The notes below the pieces were generated by a model that searched no databases, had not been told where the DNA came from, and saw only the letters and a list, made by a program, of their open reading frames with translations. The position numbers were made by a program, and so were the translations under genes. Below, piece after piece: positions 31,446 through 43,410 of a DNA stretch of 64,000 bases (within the stretch, counting starts at the first letter, position 1; each line of letters opens with the position of its first letter). The DNA is from Eutrigla gurnardus (taxonomy: Eukaryota > Chordata > Actinopteri > Perciformes > Triglidae). The stretch lies in assembly GCA_963514095.1 (NCBI GenBank), contig OY741270.1, forward strand, positions 23,476,056 to 23,540,055, given 5' to 3'.

Positions 31446-31904
31446 TGAACACCGAAGCACTGTTTATATAGTGGTAACTCTGACAGTAATAAACTGCTGC
31501 ATCTTCAGCCTGAACTCCACTGATGGTCAAAGTGAAGTCAGATCTTCTTCCACTGCCACTAAACCGAGATGGTGTTCCTGATTGAAGTGTGCTAGCGTAA
31601 TATATCAGGAGCTTTGGAGGCTGTCCAGATTTCTGTTGATACCAGGACATATGATTATTATTGTAAACAGGTCGACTAGTCTTACAGGTGAGAGTGACAG
31701 TGGATCCTGGAGTAGATGTCACTACTGGAGGCTGAGTCACAGTCACCTGACCGCTGCATCCTGCAGGACAAAACAAATCATTCATTCATCAGCAGAAGGA
31801 AAGGAGAGAAAAGGCGAGGCGTCGTGTTTGAGATGTTGCCGAGCCAACGAACCTGTAAACCAGCAGCAGGCCAGCGTCCAGATGAGGATGGTGATGAGAG
31901 TCAT
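31446..31904 (-). CDS. Ig light chain V segment V4, V-only unit
   Basis: Leader exon 31853-31904, V exon 31446-31760, intact. CDR1 RPVYNNNHMS, CDR2 YASTLQS, germline CDR3 QSYHYINSASVF; FR3 has SGRRSDF in place of SGSSSDF. It lies to the right of C2 with the LINE-bearing promoter and no J-C of its own. V10 is its close duplicate but has a broken leader. Confidence 0.92.
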
Positions 31905-32006
31905 GGTGGTTGTGGTCTCTGCTGTGTTGACTGACAGATCTGAGTCCTGCAGTGTTCAACTCACAGGACTATAAAGCTTCTCAGTTCACTGGAGGATCAG
32001 CTGACG

Positions 32007-32014
32007 ATGCAAAT
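32007..32014 (-). promoter_or_regulatory. V4 octamer (ATTTGCAT) at LINE junction
   Basis: Full octamer match about 103 bp before the ATG, completed by the first LINE base. Confidence 0.85.
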
Positions 32015-32382
32015 TGCCTGCCCCTCATAATACGGGACCGTCCCACGTTTATGAACTTTAAGACTCATTTAAAACTGTGGCTCAGGGAAAATCAAAGCTG
32101 CACTCACTTTTAACTGCATCACACACTTCATTATGTGTGTCACTCACATGTCCTGTTGCATCTTGTCTTGTCTGTTGTTGTTAGTGTTTGTCTTGACCCT
32201 CAGATTAAATATGAGGGTGTTGTATGTATGTTACTTTGTTTTTATGTTTTCTATGTTTTCTGCCTGGGTACAATAGATGAAAACTAGACATTGTACTGTC
32301 GAGTATTTACATTGTGTATTTAAACTGATGTCCATAAATATGCACTGTCCCTATTAAATAAACTAATAGTTCAATAAATAAA
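32014..32382 (+). mobile_element. LINE 3' fragment at V4 octamer
   Basis: 369 bp, same ends as the V1 copy. Confidence 0.8.
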
Positions 32383-32697
32383 GCCTCCTCTCTATGGGAA
32401 TGATTTCTCTGAGTTTTATTTGTTTCACACAAAGAGAAACGATTTATTCATCAAGAATGTAGCATGAACCATAAACCATCATTAAATAAAACTGATCTTA
32501 ATGAGCCTGTTTTTGTATTTCTTTTACATATTCAACATGAAAAATACCTTCTTGATATTTTCAGAATCTAATACATCTGTTAGTAGAGGAGATGGTCGTA
32601 TGATTATTTCACTGTGACATTTGAAGAGAAAGTTGGACACAAACATGAGAAGACATCAGCTGTAAAAATGATCACATATGTTTTCAAAACCTCTCAC

Positions 32698-32746
32698 CCT
32701 GACTCAGAAAACCCAGCATGACAATCAGAGTTATTGGCAACATCAT
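32698..32746 (-). pseudogene. Orphan F2 V leader exon O2
   Basis: Intact leader and GTGAGA donor with no V exon to its left; same arrangement as O1. Confidence 0.7.
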
Positions 32747-33024
32747 CCTGAAGCAGTTTTCAGTGTGAGTACGAGAAAACAGTTCAGACTCACGGTGACA
32801 CGAGAACTTAAAACTGCGAGGAGCAGCGATGCATTCAAATCATGCAAAACCCGTTTGGGCCCAGCTGTGGTTGTGGAAGTGAAAGGGAGAGAGGAGGTGG
32901 AGGAAGTAGAGGCTACATCTCCCTGTGGACTGATCCAGAAGAAACGTTGGACTCTGCATCTCTCTTCTCCTTCTGCCTTTGCTGGTAAATAGATACAGGC
33001 CGCCCTCTTCTGGCTGACTCCATA

Positions 33025-34652
33025 CTACTGTAACCCAGTAGAAAACAGATATTGTTATTTCCCTTAAAATATATGTTTTATTTATTTCACCCTCTTTCAT
33101 TTATTATTCTGTCAATAATATTATTTTGCACACACATAGTCCTTATTTGTTGTATTATATGCATGATAGGAAAGAGGAAGTAGTCCCACCCTCTTCTCGC
33201 GAGAGTTACAGTGCGTGAGTGAGAGTATAGAGTAGCGCGGTGCAGAGTCAGAGCAGCGGTACGAGCAGATGAGAAACACGGAAGAGAAAGACAATAAGAA
33301 GTCACGAAAACGGCGGTTGTTAACTCACTTATCAACACAGAATAACCCGTGAGAGTGTACCTACCTGAAGCAGAGAGGTGGTCGAGGACCTGTGGGTTAT
33401 TGTTTTCGGCAGAGGCTTGGTGAGTCGCTCGAGCTAACTAGCGCTAGCCCATGCTAACCGGAGTAGCCACATCGCGATTCAGTCTGTGAGAGGGCAGAAA
33501 GCTTGTTTACTCATGAACGTGACCTGCCGCTACTGTTTACTGTGTGTTTTAAGAGTTAAAGCTGCATATTTTGCTCTGATAATCTGATGAAAATATGAGG
33601 TGTGCTATTTATTTTCCTGTGTGTGTGTGTGTATTCACTCTGAGATGCACTGTTTAGGGTGTGTGTCTATTAAATACGGCTAAACATGTCCATTTATCAC
33701 AGAGGCAGAAACTCTGAAGCACTGAATTGATATTGTGATGTGTGTTAAAGGTGCATTCAGCTAATTTTCAGTTAATAATTCAATGAAAATGTGTGAAATG
33801 GTTAAAAAAGATTAAAATGAACAATATTCCATGTGGAAAACTGAGTTAAAATGATCATAATTCATGGTAAAGAAGCTAAAATGATCATAATTCATGGTTA
33901 AATAGCTAAAATAATTCATGTTGATTTAAAATGATTAAGAATGTGTGAAAATACTCACCTTGAGATAAAAATAAAAGAACTGTACAGTTAAAAAGATAAT
34001 TCATTTAATCACTATTGTGTTCCAGTAGTGTGTTGAGATTTATAGTATGTATTGAATATGGCCATAAGAGAAGTTTGATGATTCTGTGTTAAGTGATAGC
34101 CCTGTCTTTATACAGGCTAGGTTTTTTTGAGACCCTTGAGAAACCTTTTGATGTGGATCTGGATTCTCCTGATTGAGGGAGATGGCGAGCCAGTGAAATG
34201 TTCCTTGCCCAAAGGAGCAGAGAACCAGCACCTGAGCCGAGGAGGACATCCAGCCCTTCTTCACCTTAACTGAGTGTGTCTGTGGTAGGACCACCACACA
34301 CACACCTGACTCTTTGAACTTTCCCCTGACTTGACTTACACACAATTGACTGAAGCGCGCTGACCAACAACAAGAACATTCAAGAACATTAAAGGAACGT
34401 TACGGTTCCTATTGGATACTTTTATTTGGTTTTATGTTAAAGAGAGACTGTGAAACATTGAGCAATCAGATGTCATTGCATTGGATTTTATTTTGATTTG
34501 ATTTTATTTTCATACAGTTCAATACAGTCAACTTACTTTAAATATACGCCGTGGCTCCATTTATTTATTGTGCCTGTCACTTCCTCTTTAAACCCTCCTC
34601 TACGAACCTAGTCTCTGGTCCAAACTCTATAGTAACTAGTGGGTTACACTAC
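33025..34652. mobile_element. TGTAACC...GGTTACA element E2
   Basis: The uninterrupted 1620-bp form (33029-34648) between CTAC duplications. It is the reference copy for E1 and E3. Short tandem ATTCATGGTAAAGAAGC-type repeats occur near 33850-33910. No protein is recognised. Confidence 0.65.
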
Positions 34653-35693
34653 CATGACATTTAATTTGTACAGCCCTTCGCTCTTCTCCTGATCATGACA
34701 TCAGTCTAATCTGGATGCTTCAGCTGTGATACTATAGAGGTCTCAGGGGGAATGCTAGAAAACTGCACACTTGCTTATCTTCTCCATTCAAGATTTGTTT
34801 AAGCCCTCAAATCCTTTAGGTTTCTTGTGGCTTGTATTTTGAGCATGTCCTTGCTTTCCTCTGAAGGTTAAAGGATTATCTGCATTGGTTAAGGTTTTTT
34901 TAAATGGGTAATAATCCCTTAAAGGGACTGTCATTCTTCAATCAATGTCAAAGTTGTGTTTATGGATAAATAAATAATATTACTCTGCTTTTTGTGAAAA
35001 AGCTCTTTCATCAAGTTGTCATCAAGCGTTCCAAAAACATCAGTGTGAAAACGGTTGAATCTTAAGTTGATAAAGTTGATAACATGCTTTTGCTATTTGT
35101 CCTAAAAGAAGAAACCAAACGTGTCACTCAGAGAACTTTTGTTCAGTTCAGATTAATTTCCTCCTCTGAGGCGTTTTGGTGAATTCAGGCTCTGCTCCGA
35201 GTGTCTTTTTGAAAGATGCTGATCCTGGTTCAGTTCGCAGGAACATCAACCAAAGCTGCAAAAGTGATGCAACGTTTCCGATGTTTGTCTGTTCCTTTGT
35301 GACCTTTTTAAACCCGGACACACAAACATGTACTTAAACACAGCACTTGAGTACATGTGCTTTGTTTATATTCTGAAAGTAGTTTTATGTCTTTTACTGA
35401 GACTTCCATGTGGAAAATGAACATCTTCTAATCAAAGTGAAGGGACTGAGTAGGAGATAGTGGAATGAATTATGAAACAGTTCTGCTAACGTGAAAAATA
35501 CATCTTGATGTCAATTTTCTATTTCTGAATTGGAGGATAGGTCTGAAATGTTTCATGTGTCTATTAGGGTGAATATGTAGTGTGTGCTTGGTGAGGTTTG
35601 TGTCAGCTCTGTGTTCACTGGTCTGTGTCTCCTCAGCAGCTGCAGAAGGTTCCTGCTGGAACAGCTCAGCTTCTCTGCAGTCTGACTGAGGGA
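34653..35693. repeat. V5 3' flank
   Basis: Copy of the V3 flank (25033-25948), with an extra stretch at about 35265-35390. No gene seen. Confidence 0.55.
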
Positions 35694-35721
35694 GGTTTTT
35701 GTACGACGACAAATCACTGTG
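35694..35721 (-). promoter_or_regulatory. 12-spacer RSS of V5
   Basis: CACAGTG, 12-nt spacer, ACAAAAACC on the minus strand. Confidence 0.93.
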
Positions 35722-36180
35722 TGAACACATAGCCACCGTTTATGACATGGAAACTCTGACAGTAATAAACTGCTGCATCTTCAGCCTGAACTCCACTGAT
35801 GTTCAAAGTGAAGTCGGAGCTACTTCCACTGCCACTAAACCGAGATGGTGTTCCTGATTGACGTGTGCTAGCTAAATATATCAGGAGCTTTGGAGGCTGT
35901 CCAGATTTCTGTTCATACCAGGACAACCGATCACCATTGTCAACACGTTGACTAGTCTTACAGGTGAGAGCGACAGTGGATCCTGGAGTAGATGTCACTA
36001 CTGGAGGCTGAGTCACAGTCACCTGACCGCTGCATCCTGCAGGACAAAACAAATCATTCCTTCATCAGCAGAAGGAAAGGAGAGAAAAGGCGAGGCGTCG
36101 TGTTTGAGATGTTGCCGAGCCAACGAACCTGTAAACCAGCAGCAGGCCAGCGTCCAGATGAGGATGGTGATGAGAGTCAT
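35722..36180 (-). CDS. Ig light chain V segment V5, cluster C
   Basis: Leader exon 36129-36180, V exon 35722-36036. Both cysteines present and frame open. CDR1 QRVDNGDRLS, FR2 WYEQ (Gln to Glu), CDR2 LASTRQS, FR3 FTLNISG, germline CDR3 QSFHVINGGYVF. It faces J3-C3 head-to-head. Confidence 0.92.
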
Positions 36181-36282
36181 GGTGGTTGTGGTCTCTGCTG
36201 TGTTGACTGACAGATCTGAGTCCTGCAGTGTTGAACTCACAGGACTATAAAGCTTCTCAGTTCACTGGAGGATCAGCTGACG

Positions 36283-36290
36283 ATGCAAAG
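36283..36290 (-). promoter_or_regulatory. V5 octamer-like element (ATGCAAAG on plus)
   Basis: Seven of eight bases, no LINE inserted. Confidence 0.7.
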
Positions 36291-36966
36291 CCTCCTCTCT
36301 ATGGAAATGATTTCTCTGCTCTCAACAGACTGAAGGCAACGTGGGACACGAAATCAGGAGGAATACGGCTCGGATGAACAACATGGAGGATCTTAATGGA
36401 ACAGAGGAAAACACTCACATTAAAAGTGCAGTTGAGGATTTAAGGATACGTTTGTGTTCACTGTGGTTGGTATGAAACGTTTGTCTGCTGTTCATTTACT
36501 GACAGGATTTAATGAAATCTATCAGATATTTCACTTTTTCATCATATGACTTTGTAAATCATCATTATCTATAAGCATCATGTTCATTTAACCATGTATG
36601 AACTTAAATAAGACGGAAAATATGACTTATGAGGAGGATGTGATCTTTTTCTGTCTGGAGTAGAAAAGTAAAAAAAAAATCATATAATCAATCTTGATTT
36701 TTACAGTAAGTTTCAATCCATATAATTTGAAAGATTTTGTAGATTCAATTAAATATAATTATTTCTACATTAATTTAAAAAGTGTTTTCAGTGGATAGAT
36801 TTGTCTCTCAAATTTAAAAATATACAATAAAATTATTAAAAAAACATGTAGACGTTGAAGGAATAGGAGATAAATCATTACTTAATTCAAATAAATGATT
36901 AATTATGCATTCTTACTATAAAATAACTCTGTTTTCAGTGGACAGATGCTTGTTCACAGTGCAGGA
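36291..36966. other. V5-J3 spacer
   Basis: AT-rich copy of the V2-J1 spacer; no gene seen. Confidence 0.55.
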
Positions 36967-37005
36967 GGTTTTTGTACGGCCACTTAACGAGGTTGTATCA
37001 CTGTG
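36967..37005 (+). promoter_or_regulatory. 23-spacer RSS of J3
   Basis: Nonamer 36967-36975, heptamer 36999-37005. Confidence 0.94.
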
Positions 37006-37043
37006 GAGGACTTTTGGTGGAGGAACCAAACTCATCGTTAACT
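37006..37043 (+). CDS. Ig light chain J segment J3 (Arg variant)
   Basis: Encodes RTFGGGTKLIVN: the first residue is Arg (AGG) where J1, J2 and J4 have Trp (TGG). Donor GTAAGT follows. This position lies in CDR3 of the joined chain, so J3 gives a different charge there. The intron to C3 is 37044-37729. Confidence 0.93.
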
Positions 37044-37729
37044 GTAAGTATCACAGATTTATGATTTCTACAACGTTCAATATTATAATCGCTTTGTTTA
37101 AAGTAAATGTGATGAACCAAATCATTATTTTGGATCATTTATACTTTTTGGATATTAATTATTCATTAATCTAGGCTGATGTTGGAGTTTAGGAAAACAC
37201 TGCATATTATTTTCCTATTATAGATTATGTTTTGGTGAATTAGATGCAGTATTTTATTTTGTAACGTTGAAACATCTGTTAGTGTGTTAGCTGTACGTTA
37301 TAAAATCTAATGTTGATCAAACAAATAAGAGGGTTTATTGTACATTCAGTGTCGCTGCAGTTTGTGTTCACGGTTCGTTAGTTCTAAGTGATGAAAAGGA
37401 AGTGAAACAGACAGATGTCAAAGTCTTTCACTGCTTACAGTTTACAGATGATTAATGAAACTTTTCTATTCCAATGACTCCTCAGTCACATTGTATATGA
37501 TTCTATAATGATTTAATGAGGAGAGCCGCAGGAGAAGATTGGTTCCTGTAAATGACAGAACTCCAGTCAGCGTTGTATTTGTTAAATCCTCCCTCCATCC
37601 CATGTCTCTGTGTGACCACAGCATCATGCACACAGCTAACCCTCAGTAACGTCACCTCTGTCATGTTCAGCTGTCTTTCCTACAGTGGAAGTTAATCTGC
37701 TCCTCGTGTGTCTCTGCTCTCCCCTCCAG

Positions 37730-38049
37730 CTGGCTCCATGATCCGGCCCTCAGTCTCCCTGCTTCCCCCCTCCTCTGAGCAGCTCTCTGGGGGCTCGGCC
37801 ACGCTGGCCTGCCTGCTGACCGGCTACTCTCCTCAGGGAGCCGTGGTGAGCTGGGAGGTGGACGGCACCGAGGTGACGGAGGGGGTCCTGAGCAGCTCAG
37901 AGGAGGAGAAGAGCGGACTCTACAGCAGCAGCAGCACCCTGAGCCTGAGCCAGGAGCGCTGGATGGCAGGAGAGCTGTACTCCTGCAAGGTCCTCCATCA
38001 CAACCACAACCAGATGCAGTCCCTCCACAGGAGCCAGTGTAAGGCCTAG
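37730..38049 (+). CDS. Ig light chain constant exon C3
   Basis: Same protein as C1 and C2, with acceptor CCCTCCAG and the SQCKA end. The DNA after the gene (from about 38290) differs from C2 and C4: it resembles the DNA at 15870-16040 that leads to the F2 V, and shows the site that the L2-like LINE disrupted after C1. Confidence 0.95.
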
Positions 38050-38245
38050 AGGGTCTGGATGGAGGCCAGGACAGGAGCTCTGCATGGGGGGAGCAGGAGG
38101 AACACACCTGCTGCTCTGAACAATCTGAGGACAACGTTTGTAGAGGAAACTATAAAGCCTTGTGTGACTGCTGTAAAGTAGCTAGAGAGTAATGTGTGTA
38201 GCTCAGCAAGTAGATGTGTGCGTTTAATAACTGTCTTTTTATAAT

Positions 38246-38251
38246 AATAAA
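38246..38251 (+). terminator. C3 polyadenylation signal
   Basis: AATAAA about 200 bp after the stop codon. Confidence 0.8.
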
Positions 38252-38539
38252 GCTTTCACTGATGAATAACATGATAAAGTGTTTGGTGTTTTATTTTATG
38301 AAGAGGACTAGAGAATTATATGGTTTTATAACTACTAGTACTACTCCCTGCAGAAAAATAAAACTAATGGTCGTATGTTTATTATGCTGTGACATTTGAA
38401 GAGAAAATATATTTTGAGCATGAAATTAATTGGATTTTTTAATTATGACTGATAAATTGTAAAAGTCTGAGAAGAATTTAACCTGACCAGCTCACTCTCA
38501 AAGAGACTGAATGAACTCATAAGAATATGAGTTTAAAAC

Positions 38540-38712
38540 TGCATGTGGAAGAGCGTCTGTGAGTCTGTTTCAGTTTTATTTAGAGTCATTGTGGTTCTGC
38601 TTGGTGACTCTGCTTGGTGTTGTGTTCACTGGACCAGTTATTCTCATCACCGTCTCTTCAACAACCCTCTGCACCTGCAGCAGGCCGTTCTCACTTCAGT
38701 CACACTGAAGGA
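38540..38712. repeat. F2-type 3' flank next to V6
   Basis: Matches the flank of the F2 V at 16042-16210, not the flank of family-1 V segments. Confidence 0.75.
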
Positions 38713-38740
38713 GGTTTTTGTACGACGACAAATCACTGTG
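38713..38740 (-). promoter_or_regulatory. 12-spacer RSS of V6
   Basis: The spacer is the family-1 version although the DNA just outside the nonamer is F2-type. Confidence 0.92.
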
Positions 38741-39193
38741 TGAACGCACCGCCACTATGACAGTGATAATCTCCAGCATCTTCAGCCTGAACTCCACTGA
38801 TGGTCAAAGTGAAGTCAGAGCTGCTTCCACTGCCACTAAACCGAGATGGTGTTCCTGATTCAAGTGTGCTAACGTATCTTATCAGGAGCTTTGGAGGCTG
38901 TCCAGATTTCTGTTGATACCAGAACAAAGCCCTATTTCCACTACTATATGTGTAAACAGGTTGGCTAGTCTTACAGGTGAGAGTGACAGTGGATCCTGGA
39001 GTAGATGTCACTACTGGAGGCTGAGTCACAGTCACCTGACCGCTGCATCCTGCAGGACAAAACAAATCATTCATTCATCAGCAGAAGGAAAGGAGAGAAA
39101 AGGCGAGGCGTCGTGTTTGAGATGTTGCCGAGCCAACGAACCTGTAAACCAGCAGCAGGCCAGCGTCCAGATGAGGATGGTGATGAGAGTCAT
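38741..39193 (-). CDS. Mosaic Ig light chain V segment V6
   Basis: Leader exon 39142-39193 and most of the V exon (38741-39049) are family 1, but FR3 ends AEDAGDYHC like F2 (AEDAGDYYC), and the codons before the last Cys share AATCTCCAGCATCTTCAG (plus text) with F2. CDR1 is long, QPVYTYSSGNRALF; FR2 ends LLIR; CDR2 YVSTLES; germline CDR3 is very short, HSGGAF. Both cysteines kept and frame open. Conversion between families is the simplest account. Confidence 0.9.
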
Positions 39194-39295
39194 GGTGGTT
39201 GTGGTCTCTGCTGTGTTGACTGACAGATCTGAGTCCTGCAGTGTTGAACTCACAGGACTATAAAGCTTCTCAGTTCACTGGAGGATCAGCTGACG

Positions 39296-39303
39296 ATGCA
39301 AAT
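39296..39303 (-). promoter_or_regulatory. V6 octamer (ATTTGCAT) at LINE junction
   Basis: Full match, same position as in V1. Confidence 0.85.
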
Positions 39304-39671
39304 TGCCTGCCCCTCATAATACGGGACCGTCCCACGTTTATGAACTTTAAGACTCATTTAAAATTGTGGCTCAGGGAAAATCAAAGCTGCACTCACTTTT
39401 AACTGCATCACACACTTCATTATGTGTGTCACTCACATGTCCTGTTGCATCTTGTCTTGTCTGTTGTTGTTAGTGTTTGTCTTGACCCTCAGATTAAATA
39501 TGAGGGTGTTGTATGTATGTTACTTTGTTTTTATGGTTTCTATGTTTTCTGCCTGGGTACAATAGATGAAAACTAGCCATTGTACTATCGAGTATTTACA
39601 TTGTGTATTTAAACTGATGTCCATAAATATGCACTGTCCCTATTAAATAAACAAATAGTTGAATAAATAAA
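39303..39671 (+). mobile_element. LINE 3' fragment at V6 octamer
   Basis: 369 bp, same ends as the V1 copy. Confidence 0.8.
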
Positions 39672-39987
39672 GCCTCCTCTCTATGGGAATGATTTCTCTG
39701 AGTTTTATTTGTTTCACACAAAGAGAAACGATTTATTCATCAAGAATGTAGCATGAACCATAAACCATCATTAAATAAAACTGGATCATAATGAGCCTGT
39801 GTTTGTATTTCTTTTACATATTCAACATGAAAAATACCGTCTTGATATTTTCAGTATCTAATACATCTGTTAGTAGAGGAGATGGTCGTATGATTATTTC
39901 ACTGTGACATTTGAATAGAAAATTGGACACAAACATGAGAAGACATCAGCTGTAAAAATGATCACATATGTTTTCAAAACCTCTCAC

Positions 39988-40036
39988 CCTGACTCAGAAA
40001 ACCCAGCATGACAATCAGAGTTATTGGCAACATCAT
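39988..40036 (-). pseudogene. Orphan F2 V leader exon O3
   Basis: Intact leader and donor; no V exon follows on the minus strand. Confidence 0.7.
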
Positions 40037-40314
40037 CCTGAAGCAGTTTTCAGTGTGAGTACGAGAAAACAGTTCAGACTCACGGTGACACGAGAACTTA
40101 AAACTGCGAGGAGCAGCGATGCATTCAAATCATGCAAAACCCGTTTGGGCCCAGCTGTGGTTGTGGAAGTGAAAGGGAGAGAGGAGGTGGAGGAAGTAGA
40201 GGCTACATCTCCCTGTGGACTGATTCAGAAGAAACGTTGGACTCTGCATCTCTCTGCTCCTTCTGCCTTTGCTGGTAAATAGATACAGGCCGCCCTCTGC
40301 TGGCTGACTCCATA

Positions 40315-42604
40315 CTACTGTAACCCAGTAGAAAACAGATATTGTTATTTCCCTTAAAATATATTTTTTATTTATTTCACCCTCTTTAATTTATTATTCT
40401 GTCAATAATATTATTTTGCACACACATAGTCCTTATTTGTTGTATTATATGCATGATAGGAAAGAGGAAGTAGTCCCACCCTCTTCTCGCGAGAGTTACA
40501 GTGCGTGAGTGAGAGTACAGAGTAGCGCGGTGCAGAGTCAGAGCAGCGGTACGAGCAGATGAGAAACACGGAAGAGAAAGACAATAAGAAGTCACGAAAA
40601 CGGCGGTTGTTTAACTCACTTATCAACACAGAATAACCGGTGAGAGTGTACCTAGCTGAAGCAGAGAGGTGGTCGAGGACCTGTGGGTTATTGTTTTCGG
40701 CAGAGTCTTGGTGAGTCGCTCGAGCTAACTAGCGCTAGCCCATGCTAACCGGAGTAGCCACATCGCGATTCAGTCTGTGAGAGGGCAGAAAGCTTGTTTA
40801 CTCATGAACGTGACCTGCCGCTACTGTTTACTGTGTGTTTTAAGAGTTAAAGCTGCATATTTTGCTCTGATAATCTGATGAAAATATGAGGTGTGCTATT
40901 TATTTTCCTGTGTGTGTGTATTCACTCTGAGATGCACTGTTTAGGGTGTGTGTCAGTTAAATACGGCTAAACATGTCCATTTATCACAGAGGCAGAAACT
41001 CTGAAGCACTGAATTGATATTGTGATGTGTGTTAAAGGTGCATTTAGCTAATTTTCAGTTCATAATTCAATGAAAATGTGTGAAATGGTTAAAAAGGATT
41101 AAAATGAACAATATTTCATGTGGAAAACTGAGTTAAAATGATCATAATTCATGGTAAAGAAGCTAAAATGATCATAATTCTTGGTTAAATAGCTAAAATA
41201 ATTCATGTTGATTTAAAATGATTAAGAATGTGTGAAAATACTCACCTTGAGATAAAAATAAAAGAACTGTACAGTAAAAAGATAATTCATTTAATCACTA
41301 TTGTGTTCCAGTAGTGTGTTGAGATTTATAGTATGTATTGAATATGGCCATAAGAGACGTTTGATGATTCTGTGTTAAGTGATAGCCCTGTCTTTATACA
41401 GGCTAGGTTTTTTTGAGACCCTTGAGAAACCTTTTGATGTGGATCTGGATTCTCCTGATTGAGGGAGATGGCGAGCCAGTGAAATGTTCCTTGCCCAAAG
41501 GAGCAGAGAACCAGCACCTGAGCCGAGGAGGACATCCAGCCCTTCTTCACCTTAAAGGCCCCCACACACCGCCCAGACGTCCAACTGCCTTATCCGACCA
41601 TTCTCCGCCCACTCTGTTGCCTCTTGTCTGACCCGTTCGGCAGAAAAGTTGCGTTGTACACACCGCTTCGACGTGCTTCCGACACCACAGCAGCGTGTAC
41701 GTTCTGCGCTTGCTTAACAGCGGGTGGCGCTAGTCTCGTGCCAGTACTCCAAAACAGGAAATGACGGAACGGAGTGCAGATAAAAACAATGCACACACAG
41801 TTTTGGTTCAGTATTCGTTCGACTCGAGAAGACCTTTGTGGACTAAATACTTGGCATTTCTGGAAAGATGACTCTGGCTAGGGTGACACTCGCGTTGTGT
41901 GCTCTCGGGCTCATTATTTTACGAAGACGTCGTCTCAGTAGGGAACGAGTAATACGGAGTTTACCATCATCACTTCCGCCCCGCCCACACACCGCCATTG
42001 GATACTCTGATTCGCTAGCACACCGCCAATCAGAGTATCCAATGGCTCAGACGTCCAACAGCCCACCTCCTCAGACTTCGTATGCTCAGTCTGATCAGAC
42101 AACGTCCGCGCGGCTCCGAAAGCTTCCGACGCAGCTGTACACACCAAACATATGTGTTCCCGACCTCGTCCGAGCCTCTCCAAACGCTTCGGACGTCCAA
42201 CGGTTGGGCCGGTGTGTTCCTGCCTTAACTGAGTGTGTCTGTGGTAGGACCACCACACACACACCTGACTCTTTCCCCTGACTTGACTTACACACAATTG
42301 ACTGAAGCGCGCTGACCAACAACAAGAACATTCAAGAGCATTAAAGGAACGTTACGGTTCCTATTGGACACTTTTATTTGGTTTTATGTTAAAGAGAGAC
42401 TGTGAAACATTGAGCAATCAGATGTCATTGCATTGAATTTTATTTAGATTTTATTTTATTTTCATACAGTTCAATACAGTCAACTTACTTTAAATATACG
42501 CCGTGGCTCCATTTATTTATTGTGTCTGTCACTTCCTCTTTAAACCCTCCTCTATGAACCTAGTCTCTGGTCCAAACTCTATAGTAACTAGTGGGTTACA
42601 CTAC
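40315..42604. mobile_element. TGTAACC...GGTTACA element E3, carrying a MITE
   Basis: The element is 40319-42600, flanked by CTAC. It matches E2 apart from the MITE at 41556-42225 and small changes. It also shows the empty target site of the Gmr1-like retrotransposon near 40947-40965. Confidence 0.65.
41553..42228. mobile_element. Harbinger- or piggyBac-like MITE with internal 19-bp hairpin
   Basis: An insert of about 670 bp in E3; E2 has the uninterrupted CACCTTAACTGAG. The duplication is TAA or TTAA (41552-41555 and 42225-42228). Ends are imperfect inverted repeats (AGGCCCCCACACACCG against AGGCAGGAACACACCGG). A perfect 19-bp inverted repeat, 41994-42012 with 42028-42046, lies inside. A short frame from 41868 (MTLARVTLALC...RRRR) recalls Harbinger transposase N-termini but cannot be proved. 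Confidence 0.7.
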
Positions 42605-43406
42605 CATGACATTTAATTTGTACAGCCTTTTGCTCTTCTCCTGATCATGACATCAGTCTAATCGGGAATCTTCAGCTGTGATACTATAGAGGTCTCAGGG
42701 GGAATGCTAGAAAACTGCACACTTGGTTCTCTTCTCCATTCAAGATTTGTTTAAGCCCTCAAATCCTTTAGGTTTCTTGTGGCTTGTATTTTGAGCATGT
42801 CCTTGCTTTCCTCTGAAGGTTAAAGGATTATCTGCATTGTTTAAGGTTTTTTTAAATGGGTAATAATCCCTTAAAGGGACTGTCATTCTTCAATCAATGT
42901 CAAAGTTGTGTTTATGGATAAATAAATAATATCACTCTGCTTTTTGTGAAAAAGCTCTTTCATCAAGTTGTCATCAAGCGTTCCAAAAACATCAGTGTGA
43001 AACAGGTTGAATCTTAAGTTGATAAAGTTGATAACATGCTTTTGCTATTTGTCCTAAAAGAAGAAACCAAACGTGTCACTCAGAGAACTTTTGTTCAGTT
43101 CAGATTAATTTCCTCCTCTGAGGCGTTTTGGTGAATTCAGGCTCTGCTCCGAGTGTCTTTTTGAAAGATGCTGATCCTGGTTCAGTTCTCTTGGCTCGTT
43201 CAAGAAAGGCTTTTCACATTAAAAGAAACCTTTATGAAACAGTTGGTTGACAGAAAGAGAAACACACACAGGTGGGATGTTTTTCTTCTACCAGCTGAGT
43301 TGTAAGGACACTGTGAGAGGAATTGAGTTCACAAAGATTCAAACTTTGTCAGTTTTAATCTCATCAACATAAACAAAAGCTGCAAAAATGACGTAACGTT
43401 TCCAAT
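42605..43406. repeat. V7 distal 3' flank
   Basis: Copy of the flank unit at 25033, longer on the right; also matches 59743-60110. No gene seen. Confidence 0.55.
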
Positions 43407-43410
43407 GTTT

